From assembly GCA_963805445.1 (NCBI GenBank), contig CAWDUI010000015.1, positions 78,746 through 142,745 of the forward strand: a stretch of 64,000 nucleotides of DNA. The letters run 5' to 3'. The translations under genes and the position numbers were made by a program. The notes under the pieces were generated by a model. It searched no databases and was not told the DNA's origin. It saw only the letters and a program-made list of their open reading frames with translations. Below are positions 8,131 to 16,233 of the stretch, piece by piece. This DNA comes from JAENVT01 sp963805445 (lineage in GTDB: Bacteria > Actinomycetota > Acidimicrobiia > Acidimicrobiales > Ilumatobacteraceae). How positions within the stretch are numbered: the first letter of the stretch is position 1; every line of letters begins with the position of its first letter.

Positions 8131-9307
8131 TCATGCCCCACCGACGATCACCACTTCGTTGCCTTCGGGGTCGGCAACCCGCCAGCGATCCGCTGACTCG
8201 TCGAGGAGCCGCCCACCGGCTGCGACGGCGGAAGCGAGACGCGTCCGCGCGACGTCCGACGGCACCGCGAGCTCGAAGTGGATGCGGTTGCGCTGCCGAC
8301 GCCGATCCGTCTCCGAAGCATCGAGCTCTTGGAAGACCACCACCGGGTTCAGCCGCCGCGGATCGTGGATGTCGATGACCCCGGCTCGCCGGTCGTTGGA
8401 GTATCCGAGTGCGGCGATCCAGAACGCGCTGGACTGCGGCGACGTCGGCGGCGTCGAGGAAGAGCTGAGCGAAGCGCGGCAGCCCCGTATCCGCAGTGGC
8501 CCCGAGTTCGCGGGCAGCGGTCTGGATATTTCCGGCGAGGTCGGTGAAGTCGACCTCGAGGCCGTGGGCGTCGTTTTCCCACTGGTCCTTACCGCTGTCG
8601 ATGATCACGAGCCCGGGGCGCAGGTCGACCAGCAGCGGGAAGCCCGCGTCGTCGGACAGCGCCGCTGCTGCGGCGGCGAGGTCACGTTGCTGCATCGGCG
8701 AGGTGGTGCGGTAGCACGCCATCGCGCTGAACACCGCCTGCCAATCGGCTGTCGCGCTCCCCTCGCCGAGCGCGCCACCCGGCACCAGGTCGACCTCGTT
8801 GCCGTCAGGGTCGGTGTGGCAGACCCCGAAGGGTCCGGAAGCCTCACCGAGACCCGCCTGCTCGACCGCCGCGGCGGGCCGCACCACGTCGAGATGAATT
8901 CGGTTTCGAAGCGGTCGCGGCTCCGTCGACTGCCGGATCCGTAGCGCGGGATCGCGCCGCAACGGATCCGCCAAACCGCCGTCCTGCCCGGGCGTGTAGT
9001 CGAGCACGCGCTGCCAGAACCGCGTCACCACCGTCGGGTTCGCGGACTCGAACACGACGCTCAGATGCTGTAGCACGGCAGGGTTCGCGGCCAGCCCGAG
9101 ATCGCGCGCCGCCGCTGACACCGCCTCGGAGTGCTCGTTCGAGTCGAGTCGCACCCGCACGCCTGTTGCGCGCAGGTCGACCACGATCTCGGCCGACAGT
9201 TCCACGATGCGCCCGGCCAGCGCAGCCCCCTCGACCAGCGATGGCGCATCGAACCATGCCGTCGCAACGCCGTCGACCACCCGCCAATCCGTTCCGAGCT
9301 CTGTCAT
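8131..9307 (-). CDS. VOC (glyoxalase-like) protein with N-terminal pterin-dehydratase-like domain, frameshifted
   Basis: About 390 residues. The N-terminal 90 residues (WRVVDGVATAWFDAPSLVEG, then SAEIVVDLRATGVRVRLDSN) follow the pattern of 4a-hydroxytetrahydrobiopterin dehydratase, a domain often fused to glyoxalase-like units in actinobacteria. Two VOC units follow; each ends with a typical metal-site strand (CHTDPDGNEVDLVPGG and WRVADPEGNEVVIVGGA). The frame breaks near 8418 after VQRVLD; the natural continuation AALGYSNDRRAGVIDIHDPR runs in the next frame to the stop at 8131. The substrate is unknown. The start is an ATG at 9307. Confidence 0.78.
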
Positions 9308-9353
9308 GCCTGGCACGGTAGTGCCGGCGCACAACTGGCGATCTCGCACGACC

Positions 9354-9373
9354 CACACTCCCCACGGAGTGTG
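9354..9373. promoter_or_regulatory. short hairpin upstream of the VOC gene
   Basis: A perfect 8-bp inverted repeat, CACACTCC/GGAGTGTG, with a 4-nt loop (CCAC), centred about 57 bp upstream of the VOC start codon at 9307. It could be an operator or a structured 5' leader. Its core CACTCC/GGAGTG is also found in the hairpin at 62573-62597. There is no T-run, so it is not an intrinsic terminator. Confidence 0.45.
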
Positions 9374-9456
9374 CGATTGTGAATCAGGGGAACGCCGAAC
9401 GCACTGCTCGGTAGCCGCTCGCCTTTCGGGCGCGCGAACCGAGCAATACTCGCGGC

Positions 9457-9690
9457 GTGTACCGAATGCTTTCCGTTGGCAGCGATTTCCACGAGATCTG
9501 CGATGAATGCGGATTCCACGGCGGCACGCTCGACCCGTCTGCCGCCGTCGCGTGAATTCGCGCTCTGCCCGACCGATGGTCGGAGGTGATGTCGCAGGAT
9601 GAGGAGCAGCTGCGAGCGCGCCCGAACCCGACACGTGGTGTGCCGTCGAGTACGCGAACACGTGGTCACAGGGGTTGTTGGTGGCATCCC
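9457..9690 (+). pseudogene. decayed N-terminal remnant of a DinB-like protein
   Basis: From a GTG at 9457 the sequence reads ICDECGFHGGTLDPSAAVA, an in-frame TGA at 9552-9554, IRALPDRWSEVMSQDEEQLR, a frameshift near 9625, and then PDTWCAVEYANTW. This string matches the N terminus of actinobacterial DinB-like (maleylpyruvate-isomerase-fold) proteins, which begin with a CDECGF motif and carry DTW..VEYA about 45 residues later. The remainder (helical bundle and metal histidines) is missing. A stop, a frameshift and a lost C terminus together argue for real decay. Palindromic element copy 2 lies about 105 bp further on. Confidence 0.6.
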
Positions 9691-9794
9691 GCGCTTCGGT
9701 CACCACCGCAGACTGCCCGACCACACGACGGTTGTCCATCGACTCCAGCAAGGTGCTCGAGATCGGCAGTCATGTCATGGTCACCGCGCAACGT

Positions 9795-9845
9795 CGAAGT
9801 GTGTACTTTCGATTGACCCCCTGTGCATCGAAAGTACGCACTTCG
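9795..9845. repeat. 51-bp palindromic repeat element, copy 2 (inverted)
   Basis: The arms at 9795-9813 and 9827-9845 are the same 19-bp sequence as in copy 1 at 5127-5177, with one mismatch (ACGCAC for ACACAC in the right arm). The 13-nt loop TGACCCCCTGTGC is the reverse complement of the copy 1 loop apart from one base, so the two copies are in opposite orientation. It lies 73 bp beyond the 3' end of the HIT gene and beside the DinB-like remnant. Confidence 0.85.
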
Positions 9846-9919
9846 GCTGGGCGTCCGCATCCACGGGGATGCGTGACCGTTTCGAAAGTCGCGGCGCCGA
9901 AGCACAACGGTCCCTCAGC

Positions 9920-10342
9920 TCATGACAGGTGATTGCCGATGCGCTCGATCTCGTCGAGGTTGCCGGGCACTGAGTCCCATGGCAGTCCTATGGCGTCCTT
10001 GCCGGGTTGGTCCTTGAACCGCGGGATGACGTGTAAATGGAAATGGAACACTGTTTGCCAAGCGTCCACGCCGCTGCAGTTCAGGAGGTTGATGCCATCC
10101 GCCCCGAGGCGGTCCCTGGCCCGTCCGGCGACCTCTTGCGCGAGATGGACGCACGCTGCCAGGTCTTCGGAGGTGATGTCCAGCAGGTCGGTCGCGTGCG
10201 CACGAGAGACGACGAGGGCGTGGCCACGGGTCACGGGATGGATGTCCATGAAGGCGATTGCCCGCTCGCTCTGAGCGATCATCGTTGATGAGACCGCGCC
10301 GGCGACGATCCCGCAGAAGATGCAGTCGAGTTCGGCCGTCAC
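9920..10342 (-). CDS. HIT family protein (histidine-triad nucleotide hydrolase)
   Basis: A 140-residue HIT protein. The N-terminal metal-type motif CIFCGIVAGA, the helix MDIHPVTRGHALVVSRAHAT and the catalytic triad FHFHLHVIPRF (HxHxH) near residue 100 are all present. HIT enzymes hydrolyse nucleoside phosphoramidates, AMP-lysine adducts or dinucleoside polyphosphates. The start is taken as GTG at 10342 (VTAELDCIFCG), since the longer frame to an ATG at 10438 adds only an arginine-rich shadow. It is a single-gene unit. Confidence 0.9.
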   Translation of the reverse strand: MTAELDCIFCGIVAGAVSSTMIAQSERAIAFMDIHPVTRGHALVVSRAHATDLLDITSEDLAACVHLAQEVAGRARDRLGADGINLLNCSGVDAWQTVFHFHLHVIPRFKDQPGKDAIGLPWDSVPGNLDEIERIGNHLS

Positions 10343-10488
10343 CGCGTGGACTGTACTTGGGCACCGCTCGCCGCGACTGCGCCAGCAGGCGCGTCTTGCC
10401 CGGTCCGGCTCCGCTCCAGTCATCGCATCGAGACTCACCCCGTAGCACGACCACGGCGAACTGGTCGTCCAAGGGGCATGATTGTGCG

Positions 10489-10935
10489 ATGCGAGTGGTC
10501 GTCACCGGCGTCAACTTGCCTGGGAGTGTGTTCTGCCGTCCCGACGGCTCGGCAATGAAGAACGTGCACGTCGGCGTGCAGCTTCGGCGTGACCCGTCTC
10601 AGTTGGTTCGAGCAGACGCAACCAAGGCTCGCTGGGAGTTCGACGTCGAAACAGTTCGTAACAACGGTCTCCTCGACTTCCGCGGACCAGCCGTCCAAGG
10701 CAAGCGCGGTGAGCGCTTTATCTATCTGACGTGGGGCGATCTCGACGCCGCACACGGCTTCCAGATGTTCCGGCGCGCCAAACTGATGCTCGATCGAATC
10801 GAACCAGAACTCATCGAGTCGGCGGCACGCGCGGGTCGACTTGCCGCGACGGTCGATCTCACCGATGATCTCGGCGGCCCACGCTGCGCTCGCGTGGACC
10901 CGCCAGCGATTGCGTGGTCGGTCCCGCCAGCGTGA
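10489..10935 (+). CDS. DUF5990 family protein
   Basis: A 148-residue protein of unknown function matching the DUF5990 pattern: an N-terminal strand RVVVTGVNLPG, then VHVGVQLRRDPSQLV, a central ARWEFDVE strand, LDFRGPAVQGKRGERFIYLT, WGD and FQMFRRAKLMLD. Members are small cytoplasmic actinobacterial proteins without known activity. The C-terminal 25 residues overlap an open frame on the other strand (10859-11134). Start ATG at 10489. Confidence 0.8.
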   Translation: MRVVVTGVNLPGSVFCRPDGSAMKNVHVGVQLRRDPSQLVRADATKARWEFDVETVRNNGLLDFRGPAVQGKRGERFIYLTWGDLDAAHGFQMFRRAKLMLDRIEPELIESAARAGRLAATVDLTDDLGGPRCARVDPPAIAWSVPPA

Positions 10936-11134
10936 GCGAGACCAGATTGGCCCCGGTCCGGCGCGCCTGCGCGAGATCGGCTGATCTGGCGCCCTGGTCG
11001 GCTACGGCTTGGCTTCCGCCGGGCACCCACACGGCTCCAACGTGATCGTGCGGTAGCAGGGTCAGGGAACGATCTTCGCGCCGAAGTTCGACCAACTCGG
11101 GCGACGGTTCGCCGCCCGACCAACTGATCGGCAT
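10859..11134 (-). CDS. hypothetical protein, convergent overlap with DUF5990 gene
   Basis: An open frame of 91 residues beginning MPISWSGGEPSPELVELRRE and continuing DRSLTLLPHDHVGAVWVPGG. Codon third positions are GC-rich, as in the real genes around it. I recognise no family. It overlaps the DUF5990 gene tail to tail by 77 bp, which lowers confidence. If it is not real, 10936-11297 is an intergenic region without other visible structure. Confidence 0.35.
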   Translation of the reverse strand: MPISWSGGEPSPELVELRREDRSLTLLPHDHVGAVWVPGGSQAVADQGARSADLAQARRTGANLVSLTLAGPTTQSLAGPRERSVGRRDHR

Positions 11135-11297
11135 TCTCCGCGCGTTCGTAGCTCTCTCACTCGTTGCACACACCCGAGAGGTCGAGCAGAACGCTCATCT
11201 CGGCGCTCGCCGAATGTTGACGGCTCACCGAGAACCGCTCAACAGGGCGAACGTTGAGGGCCATACTCCCAAGGTCAGACCCTCTGAGCAAGCATGG

Positions 11298-11368
11298 AGC
11301 GGGTGACGGGAATCGAACCCGCGTTCTCAGCTTGGGAAGCTGATGTTCTGCCTCTGAACTACACCCGC
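11298..11368 (-). tRNA. tRNA-Gly (anticodon CCC)
   Basis: The minus strand folds into a complete 71-nt cloverleaf: acceptor stem GCGGGTG/CACCCGC, D-arm GTTC/GAAC, anticodon stem TCAGC/GCTGA around loop TTCCCAA (anticodon CCC, reading GGG), T-arm GCGGG/CCCGT around TTCGATT, and discriminator T. CCA is not encoded. It lies 29 bp from dcd on the opposite strand, a neighbourhood also seen in other actinobacteria. Confidence 0.96.
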
Positions 11369-11397
11369 GTAGGTGGCACAGAGGTTAGCGTCAGCAC

Positions 11398-11964
11398 GTG
11401 ATTCTTTCCGACCGAACGTTGCGCGAACAGATCGCCGCGGGGCGCATCATCCTCGAGCCGTTCGACGACTCCTTCGTGCAACCGTCGTCGATCGACGTGC
11501 GGATCAGCAACCTGTTCCGGGTCTTCCGCAACTACACGGCGCGGGTCATCGACGTGAAAGAAGACATGGCCACGCTCACCGAGCCGGTCGAGATCGAGCC
11601 CGATGGCGTGTTCATGTTGCACCCCGGCGAGTTCGTGCTCGGCAGCACGCTCGAGCGGATCGGCGTTCCCGACGACCTGGTCGGGCGGATCGAAGGCAAG
11701 TCGAGCCTCGGCCGGCTCGGGCTGATCATCCACTCGACCGCCGGGTTCATCGACGCCGGCTTCGACGGCCACATCACGCTCGAGCTCACCAACATCGCCA
11801 CGTTGCCGATCACGCTCTACCCGGGCATGAAGATCGGCCAGGTCAGCTTCATGCAGATGACCACGCCGGCCGACAAGCCCTACGGCAGTGGCGCCACCGG
11901 TTCGAAGTACCAGGGCCAGCGCGGCCCGACCCCGAGCCGCTACTTCGAGAACTTCAACCGCTGA
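11398..11964 (+). CDS. dcd: dCTP deaminase
   Basis: A 188-residue trimeric dCTP deaminase of the dUTPase fold, converting dCTP to dUTP (or to dUMP in the bifunctional type) for thymidylate synthesis. Motifs visible: MILSDRTLREQIAAGRIILE at the N terminus, QPSSIDVRISN, GRIEGKSSLGRLGLIIHSTA with the catalytic SSLGR serine-arginine pair, GFIDAGFDGHITLEL with the catalytic glutamate, and the C-terminal lid KYQGQRGPTPSR. The start is GTG at 11398. Full length and intact. Confidence 0.97.
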   Translation: MILSDRTLREQIAAGRIILEPFDDSFVQPSSIDVRISNLFRVFRNYTARVIDVKEDMATLTEPVEIEPDGVFMLHPGEFVLGSTLERIGVPDDLVGRIEGKSSLGRLGLIIHSTAGFIDAGFDGHITLELTNIATLPITLYPGMKIGQVSFMQMTTPADKPYGSGATGSKYQGQRGPTPSRYFENFNR

Positions 11965-12039
11965 CCCGAGCGTGTGCGCGGAAACGGTACGACGAGTACG
12001 CGGAATCGCATGCGCCCGACCGGAGTGACCGCGGCGGGG

Positions 12040-14319
12040 TCAGACGAACCAGCCGGTGAGGTCGACGACGTGGAACGCGGGGGACGTGGAGAAGGTGCAG
12101 ATGTCGGCGCCCGTGGCGGCGCGGGTGGGGGTGATGGCCTGGTTGGCGACGATGTCGGCGGCGACGAAGTTGAGCGTCGACGAGTTGTAGGGCGTCGACC
12201 AGGCGGGCTCGAGGCACGGCCCGATCTCGGCCCAACCCGAACTCCGCGGCGTCACGGCGATCATCGAGACCATCAGCGCCTGCACACTCGCCGGCACAGC
12301 GGTGGTGGCGACCGGCGCGTTGGCGGGGAGGATCCCGATCGGCAGCGCGTCGAGCGCGACGCGGCCGAACACAGAACCAACACCGATCCGCGTGTCGACC
12401 AGGCGGGTCGGCGCGACCGCCTGGTAGTGCAAGCCGCCGGGCGCGGCATCGTAGGTGCCCTGCAGGTCGACGACGATGTGCGCCGGCGCGCTGCTGTGAA
12501 CGCAGACCTCCCCATCGGCCACCCCGACCTGCACCAGGTTGGCCACCACCTGGCCGGGCACGTAGTTGACGTTGGACACCACGGGTAGCGCAGCTCGGCA
12601 TGCGAAGACGGTGACGAAACCGGCCAGCGCAGGTTCGGTGACGGTCACGTTGATCGCCACCCCCGCGGCGTTCGGTGGCACCGCGATCGGACGTGTCTCC
12701 CCCGTGCGCCACGCCCCGCCGGCGAGACGCGAGTCGTAGATGCGGGTCGGCGCCGTTGGATGGAAGCCCAGTGCCGTGGGCGCGGTGGAGTAACTGCCGG
12801 TGACGTCGACCAGCACATCGGTCTCGACCATCGTGAACACGCAGATCGAGCGATCGGCGGCAAGGCGGACCACCGCGTGAGTCGCTCGTGTCGTGCGGGC
12901 GAGGTAGTTGAGGTTCGAGGTCGGCGGCATCGCCTCGTCGCACGAGAACGCGGTGAGGTACCCGGCCGCGCTCGGGTCGACGGCCGCGAGATCGATCACC
13001 GCGGCGCTGGCGTCATCGGCCACGATGCCGGCGAGGCCCACCCGCAACACATGGCCGCCGGCGACCGGCGCGCCGGCGTGCGTGTCGATTGCCCGGATGG
13101 GAGGGCTGGTCGGCACGAAGCCGAGCGGCTCGGTCGTGGCAGCGAGTTGCGGTGCGGGCATCCCCGGCGGTGCGGCGAGCTCGAACAGGCGCGGCTGGTA
13201 GAGCGTGGGGTTGTCGAGCCCCAGCGGATCCATCTGCCAGGCGTTGTTGGAGATGGCGACGACGAGGTTGCCGGTGCCGGATCGCCACGGCATCAAGTGG
13301 GCGGCGTAGGTGTTCGTCCGGCCGTCGACCGTGCGAGTCGGCACCGTCACGGTCTCCACCGTGACCCACGGCCCTTGCGGTGCAGGCGCCACGTCGACGC
13401 GCACGGCACTGCCGTTCCAGTCACCGACCTTGACCACCGAGATCCACGTCCCGTCGATCAGCCGTGGCTGCATCGGGTTGCTGGCCCCGTCGGGCGTGAC
13501 GCTGATCGGTGCGGCGCGGCTGCCGTCGGCGACCCAGTCGCCCCCGTCCCAGTACTTCGGCTGCAGATCGAAGCGGCCCAGCGGAACGCGAGCGACGAAC
13601 ACCTCCGATGGTGGTGGCGAGGTGGGGTCGGGCAGGTCGAACTGGTCGTACGACCAACCGAACAGGTAGCTGAACGTGCCGTCGGATTCGACCGCCGATC
13701 CGTAGACCACCGACGCGGCGGACACAGGCGCCGGCGCGAAGGAAACGATGTCGAGCGTGGCCACGTCGAACCGCGCCACCCACACGGCCACGGGATGCGC
13801 AGGCGATGCGGCCCCGGAGCCCAACTCGTTGACCATCTCGACGTAGAAGATCGCCAGGCGACCTGCCTGGTCGAGCCCGCCGCTCATCGGCCAGAACCAG
13901 TGGCTGCACGGCGCGGTGAGGTCGCCGCCCACGTACGACGCGTCGGCGACAGCGCAATGCTCACCGGGTGTGAGCGGCCCGTGCAATGTGGTGAAGCAGC
14001 TTCCTTGCTGCACGATCAGGGCATTGTGGGCGAACCCGGTCGGCGGTCGCAGCGACGTCGAGCGCACGCCTGGCGTCGGCGAGATGAAGGCGTCTTGCAC
14101 GGTCCACACGTTGCGCCCATCGGGCAGAGAGATCACTCGAGTCGTGTCGAACCCGACGAGGTCGCCGACCGAGTTGGTGATGAGCCGGTTGAGGCTGGCG
14201 GTGTCGGTGCCGGATGCACACTCGGTGCTGATCTCGGCGTGCACGATCGGCGGCGAGGTGAACACCAGGCCCGTGGCCACCAGGGCAATGCTGATCAGGC
14301 AGGCGGCGCGGCCACGCAT
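12040..14319 (-). CDS. large secreted protein: propeller-like N-terminal half plus three tandem repeats
   Basis: A 759-residue exported protein. A signal peptide (LISIALVATGLVFTSPPIVHA) is followed by about 370 residues resembling a DUF4185-like beta-propeller with strand/WV patterns (NVWTVQDAFIS, RLAIFYVEMVNE, NTYAAHLMPWRSG). Then come three roughly 120-residue repeats, each beginning near P-x-R-x-x-D-T/S-R/H (PIRAIDTHAG, PTRIYDSRLAGG, PTRLVDTRIGVG), with a central SNLNY/SNVNY/STLNF motif and ending VDVTGSY, VDLQGTY, VDLTGWF. Each repeat holds a cysteine pair. Such repeats occur in secreted Acidimicrobiia proteins; their role, perhaps surface attachment, is unproven. It is convergent with dcd and not in an operon. 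Confidence 0.72.
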   Translation of the reverse strand: MRGRAACLISIALVATGLVFTSPPIVHAEISTECASGTDTASLNRLITNSVGDLVGFDTTRVISLPDGRNVWTVQDAFISPTPGVRSTSLRPPTGFAHNALIVQQGSCFTTLHGPLTPGEHCAVADASYVGGDLTAPCSHWFWPMSGGLDQAGRLAIFYVEMVNELGSGAASPAHPVAVWVARFDVATLDIVSFAPAPVSAASVVYGSAVESDGTFSYLFGWSYDQFDLPDPTSPPPSEVFVARVPLGRFDLQPKYWDGGDWVADGSRAAPISVTPDGASNPMQPRLIDGTWISVVKVGDWNGSAVRVDVAPAPQGPWVTVETVTVPTRTVDGRTNTYAAHLMPWRSGTGNLVVAISNNAWQMDPLGLDNPTLYQPRLFELAAPPGMPAPQLAATTEPLGFVPTSPPIRAIDTHAGAPVAGGHVLRVGLAGIVADDASAAVIDLAAVDPSAAGYLTAFSCDEAMPPTSNLNYLARTTRATHAVVRLAADRSICVFTMVETDVLVDVTGSYSTAPTALGFHPTAPTRIYDSRLAGGAWRTGETRPIAVPPNAAGVAINVTVTEPALAGFVTVFACRAALPVVSNVNYVPGQVVANLVQVGVADGEVCVHSSAPAHIVVDLQGTYDAAPGGLHYQAVAPTRLVDTRIGVGSVFGRVALDALPIGILPANAPVATTAVPASVQALMVSMIAVTPRSSGWAEIGPCLEPAWSTPYNSSTLNFVAADIVANQAITPTRAATGADICTFSTSPAFHVVDLTGWFV

Positions 14320-14392
14320 CGAGCAAGGCTAGTGAACAGCGTTGCCGCGGACACGGCGGGCACACCGAGCGGCCACATAGGGTTCCGGACTC

Positions 14393-15415
14393 ATGTCTGA
14401 TCCAGTTCAACTCGCTCTCGTCGGCCTCGGCCGCATGGGATCCGTACACGCCAACGCGCTCGCCGACCTGGAATCGATCGACGTGGTCGCCGTCGCCGAT
14501 CCCAGTGCCGACGCACGGGCCGCGGCGGCGCTGCTGTTCCCGACCGCACGGCTGCTGGCCGAGCCGGCCGACGCCTTCGCGTTCGCCGGTGTCGAAGCCT
14601 GCCTGCTGGCCACGCCAACCCCATTGCATCCAGCCCAGGTCCGCACAGCGCTCGCCGCCGGACTGCACGTGCTGTGCGAGAAGCCGCTGTCGCTCGACCC
14701 TGCCGAGTCGCTCGACATCGACCACGCGGCCACGCGTGCCGGGCGGGTGTTGCAGCTCGGGTTCTGGCGCCGGTACGCCCCGCCGTGGCGGGCCGCGAAA
14801 GATGCGCTCGAAGCCGATCGCATCGGCGCGCCCTTGTACCTGCGGTTGGCGCAGTGGGATGCCGACCCGCCGCCCGCTTCGTTCTGCGATCCGATGGTCA
14901 GCGGTGGGCTGGCGATCGACTGCGGTGTTCACGAGTACGACCTCGCCGAATGGTTGAGCGGGCGCCGTGTCATCCGCGTGCGGGCCTACGCCGCGCCGAT
15001 CGTCGATCAGTCGTTGGCCGAGGTCGGCGACGTCGACAACCTGGTTGCCGTGCTCGAACTGGAGGGTGGCGCAATCGCCACCGTCGACCTGTCGCGCAAC
15101 TGCCGGTTCGGCGACGACGTGCGCACCGAGATCCTCGGCTCGCAGGGCGCGTTGCTGATCGATCTGCTGCCGGCCGGCCGGGTTCGCCTCGGGACTGCGG
15201 ACGGCATGGTCGACCTCGAAGGGGTCGCTGTCGCCGACGTCACCGGAGCCGGGGTCCGCGCCCAGGCCGACGCGTTCGCCGCGGCGATTCGTGGAACGGG
15301 TCCGGCGGGGCCCGGCGCGGTCGCCAGTGCCCGAGCCACACTCATCGGCCGAGCGGTGCAGACGTCGATCGAGACCGGCGACGCCGTCGCCATCGACCCG
15401 ATCGGGGTGTCGTAG
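14393..15415 (+). CDS. Gfo/Idh/MocA family oxidoreductase (inositol dehydrogenase-like)
   Basis: A 340-residue NAD(P)-dependent dehydrogenase. The N-terminal Rossmann motif ALVGLGRMGSVHA, the conserved CEKPLSLDP with the catalytic lysine, and the second-domain elements GGLAIDCGVHEYDLAEWL with the active-site D...H pair are present, the order found in inositol 2-dehydrogenases. The substrate is probably a cyclic polyol or sugar, but no inositol catabolic genes are adjacent. It is convergent with the N-acetyltransferase gene, leaving only 10 bp between stops. Confidence 0.88.
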   Translation: MSDPVQLALVGLGRMGSVHANALADLESIDVVAVADPSADARAAAALLFPTARLLAEPADAFAFAGVEACLLATPTPLHPAQVRTALAAGLHVLCEKPLSLDPAESLDIDHAATRAGRVLQLGFWRRYAPPWRAAKDALEADRIGAPLYLRLAQWDADPPPASFCDPMVSGGLAIDCGVHEYDLAEWLSGRRVIRVRAYAAPIVDQSLAEVGDVDNLVAVLELEGGAIATVDLSRNCRFGDDVRTEILGSQGALLIDLLPAGRVRLGTADGMVDLEGVAVADVTGAGVRAQADAFAAAIRGTGPAGPGAVASARATLIGRAVQTSIETGDAVAIDPIGVS

Positions 15416-15425
15416 CCCGACCGCG

Positions 15426-16208
15426 TCAGCGATCGAGCGTGTCGGTGAGCCCGAAGTAGGTGCCGAGCAGATCGCTCCAGTCGCCTTCGGCCACCGCGGG
15501 TCTCGATGAACGGACCGTCTCCCGTGCGAACACGCAGCACGTCACGTCGCAGCGTGACCCGCGAGCCGGTGCCGTCGAGTGCTCGTGTGGCGAACGGCTT
15601 GTGCGCCCACGAGAGGTCGGGCGCAGTCTTCAGGTACTCGCTGCGCGGTGTGAAGTCAGCGAGCTCCATCGGCCGCAAGGCGCCACGCAACTGTGGCGTC
15701 CAGTCGTCATCGGGCATCAGTTCCGACAGCACGAACGCTGCGGCGTCAGCCTCGACCTCGATGCGTGCCCGACGCGGCTTGGCTTCGTACTCACCGTCGA
15801 TCAGCGGCAGCGGGACGAGGCAGTTGTCGCCGAAGCCGACATCGACGAACCACTGCCCGCCGTCGAGGTGCACCACCAATCCGAGATGGTCGAGCGCCGG
15901 CCCCCAACCGCCTGGCTCGTCCCAGACCTGGCAGGAGATGTAGTCGACGTCGAAGTCGAGCGCCCGCAACAACGACGCCGAAGCAACCGTTGAGCTCGAA
16001 GCACCATCCGCCGCGGGCCTGCTCGACCACCTTGGGATACGACCAGTCGATCTCGGTGCGCACACCTCGGGCGTGGTACACGTGCAGGTTCTCGAACGGC
16101 ACGTTGAGTGAGGTGGGCCAGTTGCAGCGCGGCCAGCAACTCGATCGTCGGCGGGCCAACCTGGGCGTCGAGCCCGAGGCGCGCCAGGTATCGATCAGCC
16201 GAGAACAC
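15426..16208 (-). CDS. arylamine N-acetyltransferase, frameshifted
   Basis: A NAT-family enzyme that transfers acetyl from acetyl-CoA to arylamines or hydrazines. The catalytic triad is visible: Cys in ARGGWCFELNG, His in DHLGLVVHLDGG and Asp in WFVDVGFGDNC. The reading frame changes three times. MFSADRYLARLGLDAQVGPP to QLAHLT is in frame one. SLNVPFENLHVYHARGVRTE through the active-site Cys is in frame two (indel near 16100). The rest from about 15975 is in frame three, and a last indel near 15497 leads to the natural C terminus DWSDLLGTYFGLTDTLDR, with the stop at 15426. Each piece joins without loss of conserved sequence, so the gene is probably intact in the organism. Confidence 0.85.
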
Positions 16209-16233
16209 GACACCGACACTACGGCGCGCCCGA

